From contig OY783198.1 in NCBI GenBank assembly GCA_963678675.1, positions 24,476,684-24,540,683 on the forward strand: a stretch of DNA of 64,000 nt. Reading direction: 5' to 3'. Every line of letters begins with the position of its first letter. Within the stretch, counting starts at the first letter, position 1. The position numbers and the translations under genes were made by a program. This stretch comes from Xiphydria camelus (taxonomy: Eukaryota; Arthropoda; Insecta; Hymenoptera; Xiphydriidae). The notes under the pieces are model-generated. The model had not been told where the DNA came from. It did not search any database and saw nothing but the letters and a program-made list of their open reading frames with translations. Below, in pieces: positions 60,631 to 64,000 of this stretch.

Positions 60631-61138
60631 CCCATTTATTCCATATCATCCATCTTTGGGTTCTCCTCGATTTATACGGGATATCTCGACGCGGAAAGAT
60701 CGCGTCGCGCCGGATGGCCACGCCACCCGGTCTCCAAATTTTGGCGGAGATCTTATCCACGCGTATAATCGACGAAGAGGACATCCCTCGAACGATCACC
60801 CGGAGCTCCCGCCGCCGTATTTCGGAACCCTCCAACCGCGCGCGCGCGCGCGCCTTTCATCCTCATCCGATTCTCCGGCGGTCGGGAAATCAATTCCGGA
60901 AAATCGAATAATCGACGCGAAAGTGTACACGTCTGGCGTGCGTCACGCGCGCGGACACAAATTAAGAAGCGAGTTAGGTGGTGTAGGTTGCGTGGCCGTA
61001 TAAATATATACGCCGGCAAAAAAAGTTAAACAAACTCTCGGGGCGAGATTCTATACGCGCGTATGCGCGACGTAAGTAAGCGAGATGCTCCTTTCGATAT
61101 GCTACGTGAATCCGCGTCCTTCTATTTGTTCGCGCCAT

Positions 61139-61300
61139 TTTTTTTTACTTATTTTTACTCAGTTCAACTATTTACTCGTTTTACTTCTCTTACTGCCATT
61201 TATTTTTACTTACCTTTACTCAGTTTTACTTTTTACTCTTGTAGCTTCTATCCATTTTCTCTTACCATTTCTTACTTTTACCACTTCCTTACTTATCATC
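61139..61300. repeat. Pyrimidine-rich degenerate TTTTACT tandem repeat
   Basis: Variants of TTTTTACTCAGTT and TTTTTACTTAC recur about ten times on the plus strand. No coding meaning. Confidence 0.5.
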
Positions 61301-61981
61301 GACCGTTTATTTTGACCATGTTATTATTCTTTGTTACTTTTGCCTTTCTTTTGTGCTCTCAGGGGACACCCGTCTTAGAGCCCATCGAATAAACGCATCT
61401 TCTTCTTTTTCTCCTCCTTCCTTCTCTTCCTTCGAACTCGACCCGACGACGGTTCGACAAAAGTTCGATGAGCGCTTTCACCGGCAAATCGAAAGCCGAT
61501 GGTCGCGCAACGATAGTGAAAGCACGCGCGCGCTCGGTGCTGGAAGTTTCTCACCCCGTGTTAACACTTGTCTCGTACTTATCGTGACGCTCGCCAGGGA
61601 GCATACGCTCTCCGCGCCGCGATATAAATCTGCATTCCGACTAGACACTCGCGCGCGGCGCGCTATTCTCGTACGCGAGGAGGGGTCGACTTTTTGCAGC
61701 CGGCTCCGGTAGCCGGGGTGGGCGGGGCGTTATTTTAATTACTCGCGTAATTGGGGGTAGTTTTTCACGGGCGATCGCGAGCCTTTGAATTTCCACGGTA
61801 CGAGGCGATGGCGCGTCGCCTATAAATTCAACCCCCTAATTGGTGAGGGCGTCGATCTCTCGATCCCGATTGTCGCTCGTCGTCGTTGGGCGCGATAAAT
61901 TCGAATGTCTCGAGTACCGCCTGCGCCAATCTTCTCGTCGTCTACGGACTCTCGTCTCACTTTAACAACCTTTGAATCGAA

Positions 61982-62244
61982 CACTGAGAAAAAAAAGCGA
62001 TCAATTTAACCAAAATCCTTGAGAATATAATCGAACCGTTCGACGAAATATAAATCCTCCATTTGTGTGCTCGGTTCAACTGACCATTTTCTGGTTAAAA
62101 TAACTAGACGTGTAGTTAGAATAACCAAACATGTAATTGCGATAACTTGATATTTGGTTCAACTTACTAATGTTTGGGTTAGTATAATTAAACTCGTTTA
62201 ACCAGACGCATTTTGTCATTTTAACCGAGTTATCTTTCTCAGTG
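61982..62244. mobile_element. MITE family C, copy 2
   Basis: CACTGAGAAAAAAAAGCGAT to ACCGAGTTATCTTTCTCAGTG; interior CTGGTTAAAATAACTAG and TAGTTAGAATAACCAAAC, as in copy 1. Confidence 0.65.
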
Positions 62245-63236
62245 CAAATGGATATGCAGATATGAGGAGTGACGTGTTATTCGTACTTTGGAGAAAATCG
62301 ATATTATGATTGTGTATTTCGTAAGCGCGGCGCTGGACTCCAGCTGCGCCTGCCGAATGGCAACCGCGAAATTAAGGTGTATCGCACGCGTGTCGCGAAC
62401 GCAATGGTACCTAAAACGACGCGCGAGGATCGAGGGAAAAAACATATCCTCTGAAAGAACGAAGAAGCGCAGCGATCGCACTCTGTCCGTTCACGCTCAC
62501 CCGTTAGGGATTAATGAACACCCGAACGACCCAGACTCGACCTTTTATACGGGTGTCGTCTGTGTACGACGGAGAGGATCGGTTGATCCCTAAATTGAAT
62601 TGGATAATTGACAGGTTTAACGCGGGACTGATCGTCGGGCAGGCGCCACTGGGGTTTCAACGAATCTTTCCCTTCATTCGTTACGCGGTATGGGGTGCGA
62701 TGTGTGGGATACGGCGCGGTTCGTGTCTCTCTCTCCCTTTCCCATTTCTATTCTTCCCATTCGACGCCTCCGCTTTGTTTTATTTCTATTTTAAAGAACG
62801 CTATAGGTATTTCTTGTTTTTTTTTCTACGAATATATCGCGAATGTATCGCAATGCCAAATAATGTAATACCGTCGTGCTGTAAGAAAAAAATCGACCAC
62901 GCCGCTGTATTTCATACAAATGGCAAGAGTAAGAGCGGTACCGAAATGAATCGCAATTGTCTCGAAAGAGAAATAAATGCAAACCCATCGCGAATCCTCA
63001 CGGTACGCCGCGCGACGCACCTCCGCACGTGGGTGGATATTTTTGACCCCGGCGATGCTTCGGCTCTCATTGAGTATGGGCGACTCGAAGTCTCAATCAA
63101 ATGGAGACAAATCACTGGGTTGTCGAGATTGCTCACGGGGTGCATCTCGATACCACCTCGCTCGCCCCCCGGCCGTCTCCTTTCCGACACCCGGGGCGAC
63201 ACCACCACCCCGGCCACCCCCCGAGATTGCTCCACC

Positions 63237-63243
63237 TATAAAA
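63237..63243 (+). promoter_or_regulatory. TATA box of the neuropeptide gene
   Basis: TATAAAA 67 bases before the ATG at 63304, giving a predicted transcription start near 63267 and a very short leader. Confidence 0.6.
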
Positions 63244-63303
63244 CCTGGAGATTTCTCCGGAATCGTCACCATTCGAACGAGAGGTGCGATTCGGTGTGCA
63301 ACG

Positions 63304-64000
63304 ATGATCGCGTTTGCCAAATACCTCTGTGTCCTCGCCGGCTCGGTGCTTCTGATCGACCGCGTTCTCGCCGAATACGGTAGGTGGCGCCTCCGCGGGT
63401 TCCCGGAGCCGATCGAATTTTCACGGTGAAACGGCGCGACCCCCGAAAAGTACCATCCTTCCCGAACGCCTTCCGACGGAGGCGCGGCGAGCGCCGCACG
63501 CGTGAGTTGGGTTAAGACGGTACGACACGCGACGAAGGGTGATTTCTTCCAGATACCAGAGACGGCGAATTCAACCTCGCGCGGACGCAGGAAGAGAGCA
63601 ACGGGGTGTGCGTCGGATCGAACTGCGCGAAGCGCACCGTCAACGGGGCCTCCGGCGCGATGTGGTTCGGCCCGAGGCTCGGCAGGAGACGTCGCTCGGA
63701 GTCCGACAAATCTGAGATCGACTCGGACAAGATCAACGCGATCGTGGACGTCCTGAACGGCGCTCCCTGGGCGCTGGTCTCCATTCCGGGTAATTTTCGC
63801 ACCGTCCTCCCGACGGACGATGCTCCGAGTAGAAATTCGTTCGGGTTCGACCCGACGTCGCATAAAATGACCTCTTCGGGCGGTGTTACGACTCGACCTT
63901 GTTCGGGGAACTCTGATCTGGTACTGATCAGGTCTTGATTGAAACTACATAATGTATAACCCGATCCATCGTGGAATATCCTACTCAAACCTGATCGGGT
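63304..64000 (+). CDS. Pyrokinin/PBAN/CAPA-type neuropeptide precursor, 5' part only
   Basis: The first two coding exons of a secreted prohormone whose amidated peptides act on neuropeptide receptors. Exon 63304-63379 is a signal peptide (MIAFAKYLCVLAGSVLLIDR, VLAEY) ending in phase 1 (donor GTAGGT). Exon 63553-63789 (acceptor CTTCCAG) continues DTRDGEFNLARTQEESNG. It holds one clear peptide: after a Lys-Arg site, TVNGASGAMWFGPRLG is followed by Arg-Arg-Arg-Arg. WFGPRL-amide is the pyrokinin-1/diapause-hormone-type ending; the Gly supplies the amide. An acidic spacer (SESDKSEIDSDKINAIVDVL) follows and the exon closes in phase 1 (GTAATT). Later peptides lie beyond the window. WFGPRLa occurs in both PBAN and CAPA precursors. 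With no FPRV peptide ahead of it, a PBAN-type gene is somewhat more likely. Confidence 0.85.

Larger units (their letters stand above)
52716..63236. other. 10.5-kb gene-poor region between Hand and the neuropeptide gene
   Basis: No ORF resembles a known protein. Open frames are mostly arginine- or serine-rich shadows of CpG-rich DNA. MITEs and a 172-base tandem duplication are listed separately. (CG)n runs occur at 59977-59993 and 60837-60853, and a (GA)n run at 56721-56740. Confidence 0.6.

Noticed and set aside
62514..63383. 289-residue plus-strand open frame before the neuropeptide gene
   Set aside because: Composition is patchy and it overlaps the neuropeptide TATA box and signal exon in another frame.

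Overview
This window is nuclear DNA of an insect, most likely a hymenopteran (ant or close relative). The reasons are short, intron-rich, animal-type genes with clear GT-AG junctions, proteins that match insect families (Hand, sarcalumenin, NRF-6-like acyltransferase, pyrokinin/PBAN-type prohormone), very CpG-rich intergenic DNA with pure (CG)n runs, and many short hairpin transposons (MITEs). No organism name can be read directly from the sequence. No prokaryotic operon, CRISPR array, rRNA or convincing tRNA was seen.

Layout. 1-13,954 (- strand) is ST13/Hip, the Hsc70-interacting co-chaperone. Its C-terminal end runs off the left edge, and a 12.7-kb intron hosts a complete gene on the opposite strand: sarcalumenin (3,665-11,442, +), an EHD-like GTPase of the SR/ER lumen with a cassette of very acidic exons. 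Then follow compact AT-rich housekeeping genes: an ABITRAM-like gene (14,890-16,473, +), COQ2 of ubiquinone synthesis (17,193-18,821, -) and UMP-CMP kinase (19,751-20,583, +); the last two are divergent. A 12-exon NRF-6-like membrane acyltransferase lies at 22,893-31,177 (+), with introns full of MITEs, including a 915-bp pogo-like deletion derivative that keeps a zinc-finger ORF. 31,178-48,169 is a gene-poor, transposon-rich stretch. The bHLH heart factor Hand lies at 48,170-52,366 (+), and its first intron is almost entirely a foldback element. 52,367-63,236 is again gene-poor. At the right edge (63,304 onward, +) are the first two coding exons of a pyrokinin/PBAN/CAPA-type neuropeptide precursor.

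The genes do not form one pathway. The closest functional links are loose: ST13 and sarcalumenin (protein folding, SR calcium store) and Hand (muscle/heart) are all muscle-relevant. The strongest non-genic signal is the MITE landscape: about fifteen families, most flanked by TA, several nested inside each other so that relative insertion order can be read. All exon boundaries are my own reading of splice sites and reading frames; none is backed by transcripts.
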